Shown: one piece after another, positions 18,508-26,140 of the stretch
Numbering within the stretch: position 1 is the first letter of the stretch
Layout of the letters: the number at the start of each line of letters is the position of its first letter
NCBI RefSeq assembly: GCF_000019845.1
Contig: NC_010581.1
Span: 2,423,501-2,487,500 of the forward strand
Length of the DNA: 64,000 nucleotides
Direction of reading: 5' to 3'
Origin: Beijerinckia indica subsp. indica ATCC 9039
GTDB taxonomy: Bacteria; Pseudomonadota; Alphaproteobacteria; Rhizobiales; Beijerinckiaceae
Program-made: the position numbers and the translations under genes
The notes under the pieces: generated by a model
Seen by the model: the letters and a program-made list of their open reading frames with translations, nothing else
Told to the model about the DNA's origin: nothing
Database searches by the model: none

Positions 18508-19046
18508 CAGGCAACCTCGGGATGAGGCGCACTCGCAGCTTGACTCGCTCCCGCGCTTTGGCCGATCTCCCGCAGCTTGCTAGTCAAAGCAAGACTATCG
18601 AGCTGTTCCAGCGGCAAAGCGGCAAAGGCCGAGATCCTGTTTTTCATATATCTAAAGGCTGTGACGAAGGCGCGTTCCTTCTCAAGGTCTGATCCTTCGA
18701 CAGCCGCTGGATCTTCAATTCCCCAATGCGCTGTGGCTGGATGTCCTGGCCAGACTGGACAAGTCTCACCTGCTGCATTGTCGCAGACGGTGAAAATAAA
18801 ATCCATGACAGGAGCCTCTGGCCCCGCAAACTCATCCCAGCTCTTGGAATGCAAGCCTTCAATCGGGTAGTCGAAGCTCTGTAAAACTTTGAGTGCGAAG
18901 GGATTGACAGCGCCCTTCGGTTGGCTGCCGGCGGAAAAGGCTTTGAATTTCCCTGCACCTTCTTTTCTCAAAATGCTTTCCGCAAGGATCGAGCGGGCTG
19001 AATTCCCTGTGCAGAGAAACAAAACATTCCATAAGCGTTCAGTCAT
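18507..19046 (-). CDS. arsC: arsenate reductase, low-molecular-weight phosphatase type
   Basis: 179 aa from ATG 19046, which has an aaggtg ribosome site and overlaps the arsR stop by 4 bases (ATGA). It reduces arsenate to arsenite, the substrate of ACR3. The P-loop LFLCTGNSARS carries the CX5R motif, and the paired redox cysteines are in FTVCDNAAGETCPVWPG. The rest follows the family (SAGSQPKG, WDEFAGPEAPVMDFI, HWGIEDPAA). An ORF extension to 19127 is inside arsR and is not used. This intact enzyme probably supplies the activity lost from the damaged second arsC. Confidence 0.93.
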   Translation of the reverse strand: MTERLWNVLFLCTGNSARSILAESILRKEGAGKFKAFSAGSQPKGAVNPFALKVLQSFDYPIEGLHSKSWDEFAGPEAPVMDFIFTVCDNAAGETCPVWPGHPATAHWGIEDPAAVEGSDLEKERAFVTAFRYMKNRISAFAALPLEQLDSLALTSKLREIGQSAGASQAASAPHPEVA

Positions 19047-19396
19047 GAAGACACCTTTTCCGGCGGACAGCACGGCATGAGATCGGCGATCAATGGCGCA
19101 CAAATTTCCGTCGCACCGCCACAGCAATCTTTTACAAGAAACAGCATGAGTTCACGCACACATGTGAGATCAGCGCGATAAATGATCGACCGACTCCGCC
19201 TTTGTGAGGTAACAAGACCACCACGCGTCAGGACCGTCAGATGCGCGGACATTGTATTCTGGGGAACAGCAAGCAGGCGCGCGATTTCGCCAGCCGGCAA
19301 GCCCTCAGGCTCATGCTTGATGAGCAATCGGAAGGTTTCCAGACGCGTCGCCTGCGCCAGAGCCGTGAAAGTGAGAAGAGCTTGCTCATTTTCCAT
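19043..19396 (-). CDS. arsR: ArsR-family arsenic-responsive repressor
   Basis: 117 aa winged helix-turn-helix repressor that should release the ars promoter on binding As(III). It reads ALAQATRLETFRLLIKHEP, GEIARLLAVPQNTMSAHLTVL (recognition helix) and SRSIIYRAD (wing). It lacks the classic ELCVCDL metal motif but has a C-terminal cysteine cluster DCCGGATEIC and PCCPPE, like the Acidithiobacillus-type ArsR sensors. It is the first gene of the ars operon. Its start codon and first five codons lie inside a perfect 24-bp inverted repeat (19381-19432), so autoregulation is likely. Confidence 0.93.
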   Translation of the reverse strand: MENEQALLTFTALAQATRLETFRLLIKHEPEGLPAGEIARLLAVPQNTMSAHLTVLTRGGLVTSQRRSRSIIYRADLTCVRELMLFLVKDCCGGATEICAPLIADLMPCCPPEKVSS

Positions 19397-19432
19397 ATAT
19401 CGAGAATACTCGATATATGGAAAATGAGCAAG
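19381..19432. promoter_or_regulatory. perfect inverted repeat at arsR start, likely ArsR operator
   Basis: Left arm 19381-19404 and right arm 19409-19432 are exact reverse complements (24 bp) separated by aata. The core is atatatcgag-aata-ctcgatatat, the AT-rich dyad expected of an ArsR operator. The outer part contains the arsR start codon and first codons on the minus strand and, by symmetry, an ATG GAA AAT GAG CAA on the plus strand pointing toward the P-type ATPase gene. Binding here would block initiation in both directions. Confidence 0.75.
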
Positions 19433-19577
19433 ACATACCGTTCACTTTTAATCCCCCATCTCTATCCAAAGCGTGGATGTCAAACCACCTCTGACAGGCG
19501 ACAGAAAAGTTCAATCATCCTATTCTATCAACTGAGTATAGGGACAGTAGACACCCAGTTCGAAGAGGAGTGGAGCC

Positions 19578-22097
19578 GTGCCGGATGGCTTGCGGGGGTT
19601 GACGCAAAACGAAGTGCAAGCCCGTCTGAAGAAAGAAGGCTATAACGAGCTGCCGCGCGCAGGGCATCGCTCTCTCTTACGCATTATTTTCGAGGTCGCA
19701 CGCGAACCGATGTTCGGCCTGCTCCTCGGTGCGGGTTTCCTCTATTTATTGCTCGGCGATCATACGGAAGCACTCCTGCTGCTCGTCTTCGCTTCGATCT
19801 CTGTCATCATTACAGTCGTACAAGAAAGCCGCAGCGAAAAGGTTCTGGAAGCGCTGCGCGATCTCACCAGTCCACGTGCGCTCGTCATCCGCGATGGCGC
19901 ACGCCAACGCATCGCTGGCCGCGAGGTCGTACGCGGCGACATGATCGTGCTGGGTGAAGGCGATCGCGTGCCGGCCGACGCACGACTTATCGAGGCGAGC
20001 GATCTTCAAGCCGATGAATCACTCCTGAGCGGCGAGTCAGCACCCGTCCGCAAGTCCGTGAAGGAACAAGCAACCGAGACCAGACACCCGGGTGGTGACG
20101 ATCTGCCTTTCGTCTTTTCCGGTTCCCTCATCGTGAGGGGGCAAGGTCTCGCCGAGGTGCTGGCCACAGGCCCACGCAGCGAAATTGGCAAGATAGGCCA
20201 GGCTTTGCAAGCCATCGACAGCGCACAACCGCATCTGGCGTGGGAAACCGCCCGCCTCGTGCGTATCTTCGCCATTTTCAGTCTAATTTGCTGTCTCGCG
20301 ATCGTAATCCTTTATGGATTGTGGCGCGGTTCCTGGCTTCAGGCTTTTCTTGCGGGCATCGCGCTTGGCATGTCGATGCTGCCAGAAGAATTTCCGCTCG
20401 TCCTGACAGTTTTTACCATTATGGGCGCTTGGCGTATTTCACGGGCGCGCGTCTTGACCCGCCGCGCCTCAGCCATCGAGACCCTGGGAGCTGCCAGCGT
20501 TCTCTGTAGCGACAAGACCGGCACACTCACTGAAAACCGCATGGTGATTGCTGCCCTGAGAGCAGGCGATGACACAATCCTCAACCCGAAGGACGAAAAA
20601 GGACTGCCGGATGCCTTCCGACGGCTTGTCAATTATGGACGGCTGGCGAGTGCACCGAACCCATACGATCCGATGGAGACGGCGTTTCATACTCTCGCCA
20701 AACAGATCGGCGCGACCACGGAGGGGGAAAAGCTTCTGCATTCCTATGGTCTGAGGCCAGACTTGCTGGCCGTGACACAGGCCTGGAGCATTCCGGGTGA
20801 GATGCGGTCCGTGATCGCCACAAAGGGCGCTCCCGAGGCCATCGCCGCGCTTTGTCGTTTCGACGCGATGGCAATGGCCCGGCTTTCCCGTGACATCAAT
20901 CAAATGGCCAGTGAGGGAATGCGGGTTCTTGGCGTCGCGGAAGCCCGTTTCGAAGGACAGGACTGGCCCGAAACACCGTATGATTTCTCCTTTACATTTC
21001 TTGGTCTCGTCGGTTTGGCCGATCCGCTTCGGCCCTCTGTACCGGCAGCCATCCACGAATGCCAGCAGGCTGGTATTCGTGTCATCATGATCACCGGCGA
21101 TTATCCCGCGACCGCCTTGGCCATTGCCAGAAAGGCCGGCCTTGTCACAGAGTCCGTGATGACGGGTGAGAATGTTACGGCACTCAACGACGACGAACTC
21201 AGCCAGCGCATCACCTCGGTTTCGGTCTTCGCCCGGGTCCTGCCAACACAGAAATTGCGCATCGTCCGCGCTCTCAAAGCCAATGGGGAGGTCGTCGCCA
21301 TGACGGGCGATGGTGTCAATGACGCCCCTTCCCTCAAGGCCGCCGATATCGGCATCGCCATGGGCGGGCGCGGCACCGACGTCGCACGCGAGGCCGCTTC
21401 TCTGGTTCTACTCGATGATGATTTCGGTTCGATTGTAAAAACAGTCCGGCTCGGGCGCCGTATCTATGACAATATGCGCAAGGCGATGGGCTATATTCTC
21501 GCCATTCACGTGCCGATCGCAGGCCTCGCCCTTCTCCCCCTTTTGACCGGCCTGCCATTGATCTTCTCACCAATTCACATTGCCTTCCTCGAAATGGTGA
21601 TCGACCCGGTCTGTTCGGTGGTTTTCGAGAGTGAGAAGGAAGAAGCAGATGTCATGCAACGCCCCCCGCATGCGGCGGCAAGCCGCCTGCTCTCGCCCAG
21701 CATCGTGGTCTGGAGCCTATTGCAAGGGGTGCTCACCTTCGCCGTGATTGGAACTCTTTATCTCATGGCCTGCAGGAACGGACTGCCGGAAGGTGATATA
21801 CGGGCGCTGACTTTTGTGACGCTCGTGCTCGCCAATCTCGGGCTGGTCCTGGTCAATCGTTCCTTTAGCAGTTCCCTGCGCGAAGCTCTGCGCTGGAACA
21901 ATCGCGCTTTATGGATCGTCAGCGTCGTCGTGGCGATCGTGCTTGGTTTCGCGCTCACCTGGGAGCCTGCCCGCACGCTCTTCCGCTTTGGACCTTTGCA
22001 TCCCGATGATCTGTCCCTCATCTTCGCTCTTGTCGCGGGATTGGTCATCGTTCTTGAAATATTGAAGCATTTCTGGCGGCGGACACTCCTGGCGTGA
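19578..22097 (+). CDS. P-type cation-transporting ATPase (P2-like)
   Basis: 839 aa starting at GTG 19578 with gaggag upstream. All P-type hallmarks are present: LTQNEVQARL (N-terminal cation ATPase domain), actuator loop LLSGESAPV (SGES in place of TGES, 151-154), helix-4 motif PEEFP (269-273), phosphorylation site CSDKTGTLTEN (Asp 312), hinge MTGDGVNDAPSLKAADIGIAMG, and a C-terminal six-helix domain. PEEFP instead of PEGLP is seen in a bacterial subgroup related to Ca2+/Mn2+ pumps; the ion is not decided by sequence. It diverges from the ars operon, so a shared metal-stress promoter region is possible. It ends 7 bases from the convergent VIT gene. Confidence 0.9.
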   Translation: MPDGLRGLTQNEVQARLKKEGYNELPRAGHRSLLRIIFEVAREPMFGLLLGAGFLYLLLGDHTEALLLLVFASISVIITVVQESRSEKVLEALRDLTSPRALVIRDGARQRIAGREVVRGDMIVLGEGDRVPADARLIEASDLQADESLLSGESAPVRKSVKEQATETRHPGGDDLPFVFSGSLIVRGQGLAEVLATGPRSEIGKIGQALQAIDSAQPHLAWETARLVRIFAIFSLICCLAIVILYGLWRGSWLQAFLAGIALGMSMLPEEFPLVLTVFTIMGAWRISRARVLTRRASAIETLGAASVLCSDKTGTLTENRMVIAALRAGDDTILNPKDEKGLPDAFRRLVNYGRLASAPNPYDPMETAFHTLAKQIGATTEGEKLLHSYGLRPDLLAVTQAWSIPGEMRSVIATKGAPEAIAALCRFDAMAMARLSRDINQMASEGMRVLGVAEARFEGQDWPETPYDFSFTFLGLVGLADPLRPSVPAAIHECQQAGIRVIMITGDYPATALAIARKAGLVTESVMTGENVTALNDDELSQRITSVSVFARVLPTQKLRIVRALKANGEVVAMTGDGVNDAPSLKAADIGIAMGGRGTDVAREAASLVLLDDDFGSIVKTVRLGRRIYDNMRKAMGYILAIHVPIAGLALLPLLTGLPLIFSPIHIAFLEMVIDPVCSVVFESEKEEADVMQRPPHAAASRLLSPSIVVWSLLQGVLTFAVIGTLYLMACRNGLPEGDIRALTFVTLVLANLGLVLVNRSFSSSLREALRWNNRALWIVSVVVAIVLGFALTWEPARTLFRFGPLHPDDLSLIFALVAGLVIVLEILKHFWRRTLLA

Positions 22098-22104
22098 GAC
22101 GCTT

Positions 22105-22800
22105 TCACCCGAAAAGATGCGCGATGCCAAAGGCCGCGCCAGCCGCGAGTCCGCCGATCAACAAGGTTTGCAACGCCGCCTTGACGGGGTTGAGCCCCGT
22201 GAAATGCCCCTTCACCGCGCCGAAGATCAACAGCGCCAATCCTGTCGTGCCCACGGAAATCTGCAAGGCTTCCCTGACGGAATGCGTCAGAATATAGGGA
22301 ATGAGCGGAATGAATCCGCCGACGAGATAAGCCCCGCCAATCGTCAAGGCGCTGGTGAGCGCACGACGGGGATCGGGTTTTTCGAGGCCCAGTTCGAAAC
22401 GCATCATGAAATCATTCCAGCGATTGCGGTCCGATGTAATCGCGTTCGTGACGGTGTTCAGAGCCTCGCCTTGTAAACCATAAGCCTTGAAAATCTGCTC
22501 GACTTCCGCGACTTCTCGGTCTTTCAAAGTGCTGATCTCGCTGAATTCACGTTTGCGTTCCGAATCGTAATGTTCGGCATCCGTGCGCGCGGCGAGAAAG
22601 CCGCCAAGGCCCATGGCAATAGCGCCAGCGGCAATTTCAGCAAGCCCCGCGGTGACAATGACGCTCGTATCCGAGACGGCGGCCGAAAGACCCGCCGCCA
22701 ATGCGAAAGGCACGGTCAGGCCGTCCGACATGCCAATGACGACATCACGGACGGTTTCGGTCGCGGTGAAATGTTTTTCGATATGAGGCGTCATCGGCAC
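22105..22800 (-). CDS. VIT1/CCC1 family membrane protein
   Basis: 231 aa of the vacuolar iron transporter (VIT1/CCC1) family, which moves Fe2+/Mn2+ in plants and yeast. Signatures: ETVRDVVIGMSDGLTVPFALAAGLS, EIAAGAIAMGLGGFLAARTDAEHY, a charged middle loop (EFSEISTLKDREVAEVEQIF) forming the metal-binding domain, then SALTIGGAYLVGGFIPLIPY. Five helices, inner membrane. Start ATG 22800 (a second in-frame ATG lies two codons later). Convergent with the P-type ATPase. Metal transport is inferred from the family. Confidence 0.88.
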   Translation of the reverse strand: MPMTPHIEKHFTATETVRDVVIGMSDGLTVPFALAAGLSAAVSDTSVIVTAGLAEIAAGAIAMGLGGFLAARTDAEHYDSERKREFSEISTLKDREVAEVEQIFKAYGLQGEALNTVTNAITSDRNRWNDFMMRFELGLEKPDPRRALTSALTIGGAYLVGGFIPLIPYILTHSVREALQISVGTTGLALLIFGAVKGHFTGLNPVKAALQTLLIGGLAAGAAFGIAHLFG

Positions 22801-23048
22801 GGCACAGAATCCTCTTACGGAGGCAAAGGTGCCGTTGTCTTAACAATTGAAACAGATCGAACCAAGATCTTTTCCGATCAAGGCCATCCGCACGTCTATT
22901 ACGAGCCGGTGGCATTGCCGCGGCTTATATGAATAAAGACGGGCACGGTCGGCAATGATTTCAGATAATCAGCGATGGCACCGATATCCCGATCATCGTC
23001 GATCCATGTCCCAAGAGAAGCACCCGATTTCGACGGTGAGACTAAACC

Positions 23049-23819
23049 TTATTGATCCTTTACATCGGCCGGAAACACAGCGCGCAGCTCCGCGCGAGCA
23101 GCCAGCATTTCTTCCTTATATTTCGGTGTCGAATGCATGAGCGCATGGATCGCATAAGCGAGCAATTTGCTCGCTTCGATATCACTGCGATAATGGACGC
23201 CGCAGACAAGGCGATTACGCGCATATTCATCAGCGCGTACAAGAATGATATCGCGCTTTTCTGGCAGAAGATCGATCAGGGCCAACGCTTCGAGATAGCC
23301 CGTTGTCGCATGCCCGCTCGGATAGGAATCATCCTTCGTCTTGACCTTGCAGACAGGGGTCAAGGTCTTGTCCAAATTATACGGCCTGACGCGGTGAAAT
23401 CCTTCTTTCGCCGGCGCCGTATTGAACCCTTCGTCATTCTTCACATCGTCCGAGAAACGGGCGGTGGCAGGCAAGGCCTCAGGCGTGAAGCGATCGCCCA
23501 GGATGGTTTTGAAGACAAACATATTTTCAAGTTCGTCATCGGCCTTCGCCTGACGGACTTGCTCCTCCGTGCGTTGCGCTTCGAGCTTGTGCAGTTCGGC
23601 AAGTTCCTTCTTCAACTTTTCCGAATCGGCTGCCGGCGGCGGCGGCAAAATTTCGAAAGCGGTCGTTTGATCGGGCTGGACGAAAATCGGTTCCTTCGCC
23701 TGGGCAAGGGACAGGCTCAGGGCCAAGAGACCGATGGATGAGAGCAGATTCTTTTTCAAATCACGAGTTCCCGAACAGGAGGCATACAGGCGTTTGGAGG
23801 AGGATGTGTTCACATCCAT
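23049..23819 (-). CDS. periplasmic class A acid phosphatase (PAP2 superfamily)
   Basis: 256 aa with an internal signal-like segment (LKKNLLSSIGLLALSLSLAQA) after about 20 polar residues, so the true start may be the TTG in front of KKNLLSS. The mature domain has the PAP2 phosphatase triad: KEGFHRVRP (K-x6-RP-like), SYPSGHATTGY and RNRLVCGVHYRSDIEASK. Together they match class A non-specific acid phosphatases (PhoN-like), which release phosphate from organic monoesters in the periplasm. It stands alone; no Pho box was identified. Confidence 0.88.
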   Translation of the reverse strand: MDVNTSSSKRLYASCSGTRDLKKNLLSSIGLLALSLSLAQAKEPIFVQPDQTTAFEILPPPPAADSEKLKKELAELHKLEAQRTEEQVRQAKADDELENMFVFKTILGDRFTPEALPATARFSDDVKNDEGFNTAPAKEGFHRVRPYNLDKTLTPVCKVKTKDDSYPSGHATTGYLEALALIDLLPEKRDIILVRADEYARNRLVCGVHYRSDIEASKLLAYAIHALMHSTPKYKEEMLAARAELRAVFPADVKDQ

Positions 23820-23955
23820 TCAACCATTACGTACTCATTCTTGTTTCATCGAACGATTTCATGCGCTCAAGCGAATTTGCCTGAGCGCATGACACCAAAT
23901 TTTGAATCCGTATCAGACTGATTCCAACGGGCTCTTCAGTCTTGGGCCTGATGTT

Positions 23956-24846
23956 CTAATGGTTCAAACTGAAGCGGATTGTCGTGCTACCCGAAAAGGA
24001 TCCACCCGGCGGCGGGGGAGCTTGCACTGATTGCAGCATCTGATGGGCTGCCGCATCCAGGGCCGGGTGGCCGGATGAACGGGTGATCGAGTGGCTGGTG
24101 ACGCGACCGGAAGCCCCAATCGTAAAGACGACACCGACGTTTCCGTTCAGACCTTCGGCACGCGCGGCCGGAGGATAAAACTGACGACGATGCAATTCGG
24201 CTAGGACCAAAGCCCCATAAGTGGCGCGGGCTTGGCCAGTCACGGCCTCAGCGCCATCTTCAACACCCGCCCGCTGCGCACGGGCTGCGCCCGTCTTGAC
24301 GACAGGAGCGCGTTCCGCGCTTTGCGGCGCCCGCCGCTTTTCAACCTTTTTCTTTTCCGGCTTTACTTCCGGGGGCTTTTCCTTAACCGGAACCGTCTCC
24401 GCCTTTTGCTGCTGTGGCACGGGCTCGGGCGGCGGCATAAAAGTGGGCGTCGTCATCGGCAGCGGATCGGGCTGCGCCACAGGAATGGCAATCGCGTCCT
24501 CAACTTCCTTGATGGCTGCTTCCGCTGCGAGCGCCGCAACTTGAGGCTGCGCCGTCGCCGTGGGAGTCTGGACCTCGGCCAATTCCTGGTCGTTCAAGGT
24601 CGGGTCCGATACGGGCGCCGCAGCAGCTTCCGTTTCCACGGATCCCTGTTGGACGAGGGAAACTTCCACGGCATCAAGCGGGGTCGGTGGCGGATCGTCA
24701 TGCGGCATGACGAGGGCCAAAAACAGGCTGGCGTGAGCCAGCACCGCAAAGGTAATCGCTGCCGGCCTCAACCAAACCGGCTTGACCGGAGGAATCTCCT
24801 CCTGTGGCGAGGACGATATAAAATCCTCCGCGGTGACCGCCGTCAT
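23956..24846 (-). CDS. tonB: TonB-family energy transducer
   Basis: 296 aa. One N-terminal transmembrane segment (AAITFAVLAHASLFLALVM) anchors it. A long Pro/Glu/Lys-rich periplasmic linker follows (PVKEKPPEVKPEKKKVEK), then a C-terminal TonB domain (LAELHRRQFYPPAAR, GNVGVVFTIGASGRVTSHSI, SSGHPALDAAAHQML). It transmits proton-motive energy from ExbB-ExbD to outer-membrane receptors. Its start overlaps the exbD stop by 4 bases; it is the third gene of exbB-exbD-tonB. Confidence 0.92.
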   Translation of the reverse strand: MTAVTAEDFISSSPQEEIPPVKPVWLRPAAITFAVLAHASLFLALVMPHDDPPPTPLDAVEVSLVQQGSVETEAAAAPVSDPTLNDQELAEVQTPTATAQPQVAALAAEAAIKEVEDAIAIPVAQPDPLPMTTPTFMPPPEPVPQQQKAETVPVKEKPPEVKPEKKKVEKRRAPQSAERAPVVKTGAARAQRAGVEDGAEAVTGQARATYGALVLAELHRRQFYPPAARAEGLNGNVGVVFTIGASGRVTSHSITRSSGHPALDAAAHQMLQSVQAPPPPGGSFSGSTTIRFSLNH

Positions 24847-25346
24847 GGCTGCCCTCCCGTCGCTGGAGCCGTGTTCGGAGCAGAAGCCGGCGGCGCCTGA
24901 AGTTTCGCAGCTTTCGCCGCATCGGCCTTGGCATGCGGATCAGACAATAAGGCAATATGGGTCATGCCATTGCTCGCCAGCAGATCCATGATTGCGATGA
25001 CATCGCCATAAGAGGCATCCTTGTCACCACGCACATGAATGACATGATTCATATCGCCTTCGATTTTTGCTTGTATGGCCGCTACCAATTGTTCCGAAAC
25101 GATCTCGTCGGCGTTAAGGTTGAGCTTCCCCTCCTTCGTCACGATGACGACCACCGGTTCCTTTGGATTCAAGGGCTGCGCTGCCTTGGCTTGCGGCAGA
25201 TTGACCTTGACGCCCGTCGCCAGCATGGGAGCCGTAATCATGAAGACGATGAGCAGCACCAGCATGACATCAACGAGAGGAGTCACATTAATGTCAGCGA
25301 GCGGCTGATAGCCGCCCCCACTCCCGCGAGAGGATGAAAAAGCCAT
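24843..25346 (-). CDS. exbD: biopolymer transport protein ExbD
   Basis: 167 aa, single-helix ExbD/TolR protein: PLADINVTPLVDVMLVLLIVFMI holds the conserved membrane aspartate of the proton path, then VNLPQAKAAQP and periplasmic HVRGDKDASYGDVIAIMDLL. It works with ExbB and TonB. It shares one base with the exbB stop (25346). The C-terminus is Ala/Pro-rich. Confidence 0.94.
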   Translation of the reverse strand: MAFSSSRGSGGGYQPLADINVTPLVDVMLVLLIVFMITAPMLATGVKVNLPQAKAAQPLNPKEPVVVIVTKEGKLNLNADEIVSEQLVAAIQAKIEGDMNHVIHVRGDKDASYGDVIAIMDLLASNGMTHIALLSDPHAKADAAKAAKLQAPPASAPNTAPATGGQP

Positions 25347-25981
25347 TATGCGACCTCCTTCGATTTTTGCGATGAGCGGCTGATGAGCATGACAGCCCGT
25401 TCCTCGACAAGATGGCTGAGCGTCTGGCCGAGCCCCGCCAGCATGGCGCCAATGCGGTTATAACCCAAAGTCGCGGGAATAGCGGCGGCAAGGCCGTAGG
25501 CCGTGGCGGCAAGCGCCTCAGCAATACCCGGCGCCACGACCGCGAGGCTCGTATCTTTCGACGCAGCGATGCCGGTAAAGCTCGTCATAATGCCCCAGAC
25601 AGTGCCGAACAGACCGACGAAAGGGGCCACCGAAGAGATGACAGCGAGATTAGGCAATCCGCCTTCGGTTTTTTTCATAATGGTCTGTGCGGCGCGATGC
25701 ATGGCCTCGGCAATGCGTATGCGTGCTTCGCCAACACTTTCGCCGGGAATGGTGGTCGCCGCGGCCTTCTGTCCAGCATCGAGCAAAGGCGCGACGAGAG
25801 GATGAATACCGCCAGAACGCGCCAGACGAACGGCTTTCTTTAAGCGGGACACAGATACCAGCGCTTCGATAATTAGAACCCAGCACCAAACGGAGGCGAG
25901 CAGCAAAATCGCCATGACCGCTTTGCCAACAGGGCCCGCCTGCTCAAATAACGAAAGTGGGGAAATGCTAAGAGTTTCCAT
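25346..25981 (-). CDS. exbB: MotA/TolQ/ExbB proton channel protein
   Basis: 211 aa with three helices. ISSVAPFVGLFGTVWGIMTSF and LAATAYGLAAAIPATLGYN are the ExbB/TolQ channel signatures. It is the first gene of the exbB-exbD-tonB operon; 160 bases separate it from the upstream receptor gene in the same direction, and a terminator lies in that gap, so it probably has its own promoter. Confidence 0.94.
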   Translation of the reverse strand: METLSISPLSLFEQAGPVGKAVMAILLLASVWCWVLIIEALVSVSRLKKAVRLARSGGIHPLVAPLLDAGQKAAATTIPGESVGEARIRIAEAMHRAAQTIMKKTEGGLPNLAVISSVAPFVGLFGTVWGIMTSFTGIAASKDTSLAVVAPGIAEALAATAYGLAAAIPATLGYNRIGAMLAGLGQTLSHLVEERAVMLISRSSQKSKEVA

Positions 25982-26076
25982 GAGTTAAGGTTTCCAATAT
26001 TATTGCGGATCTATAGGACTAACGAGCATGGCGTCATGAAATCTTTTATGGCCGCGAGCCCTTTCGTTCGCGGTTT

Positions 26077-26136
26077 TAAAAGCAAAAGCGGGATATGAGC
26101 ACGCGATCAGCGCGATACTTCAATATCCCGCTTTTG
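26077..26136 (-). terminator. terminator of the TonB-dependent receptor gene
   Basis: Perfect 14-bp stem (26083-26096 with 26123-26136, arms caaaagcgggatat / atatcccgcttttg) with a structured 26-base loop. On the minus strand the stem is followed by cttttaaaacc. It starts 5 bases after the receptor stop codon. Confidence 0.65.
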
Positions 26137-26140
26137 ATGT

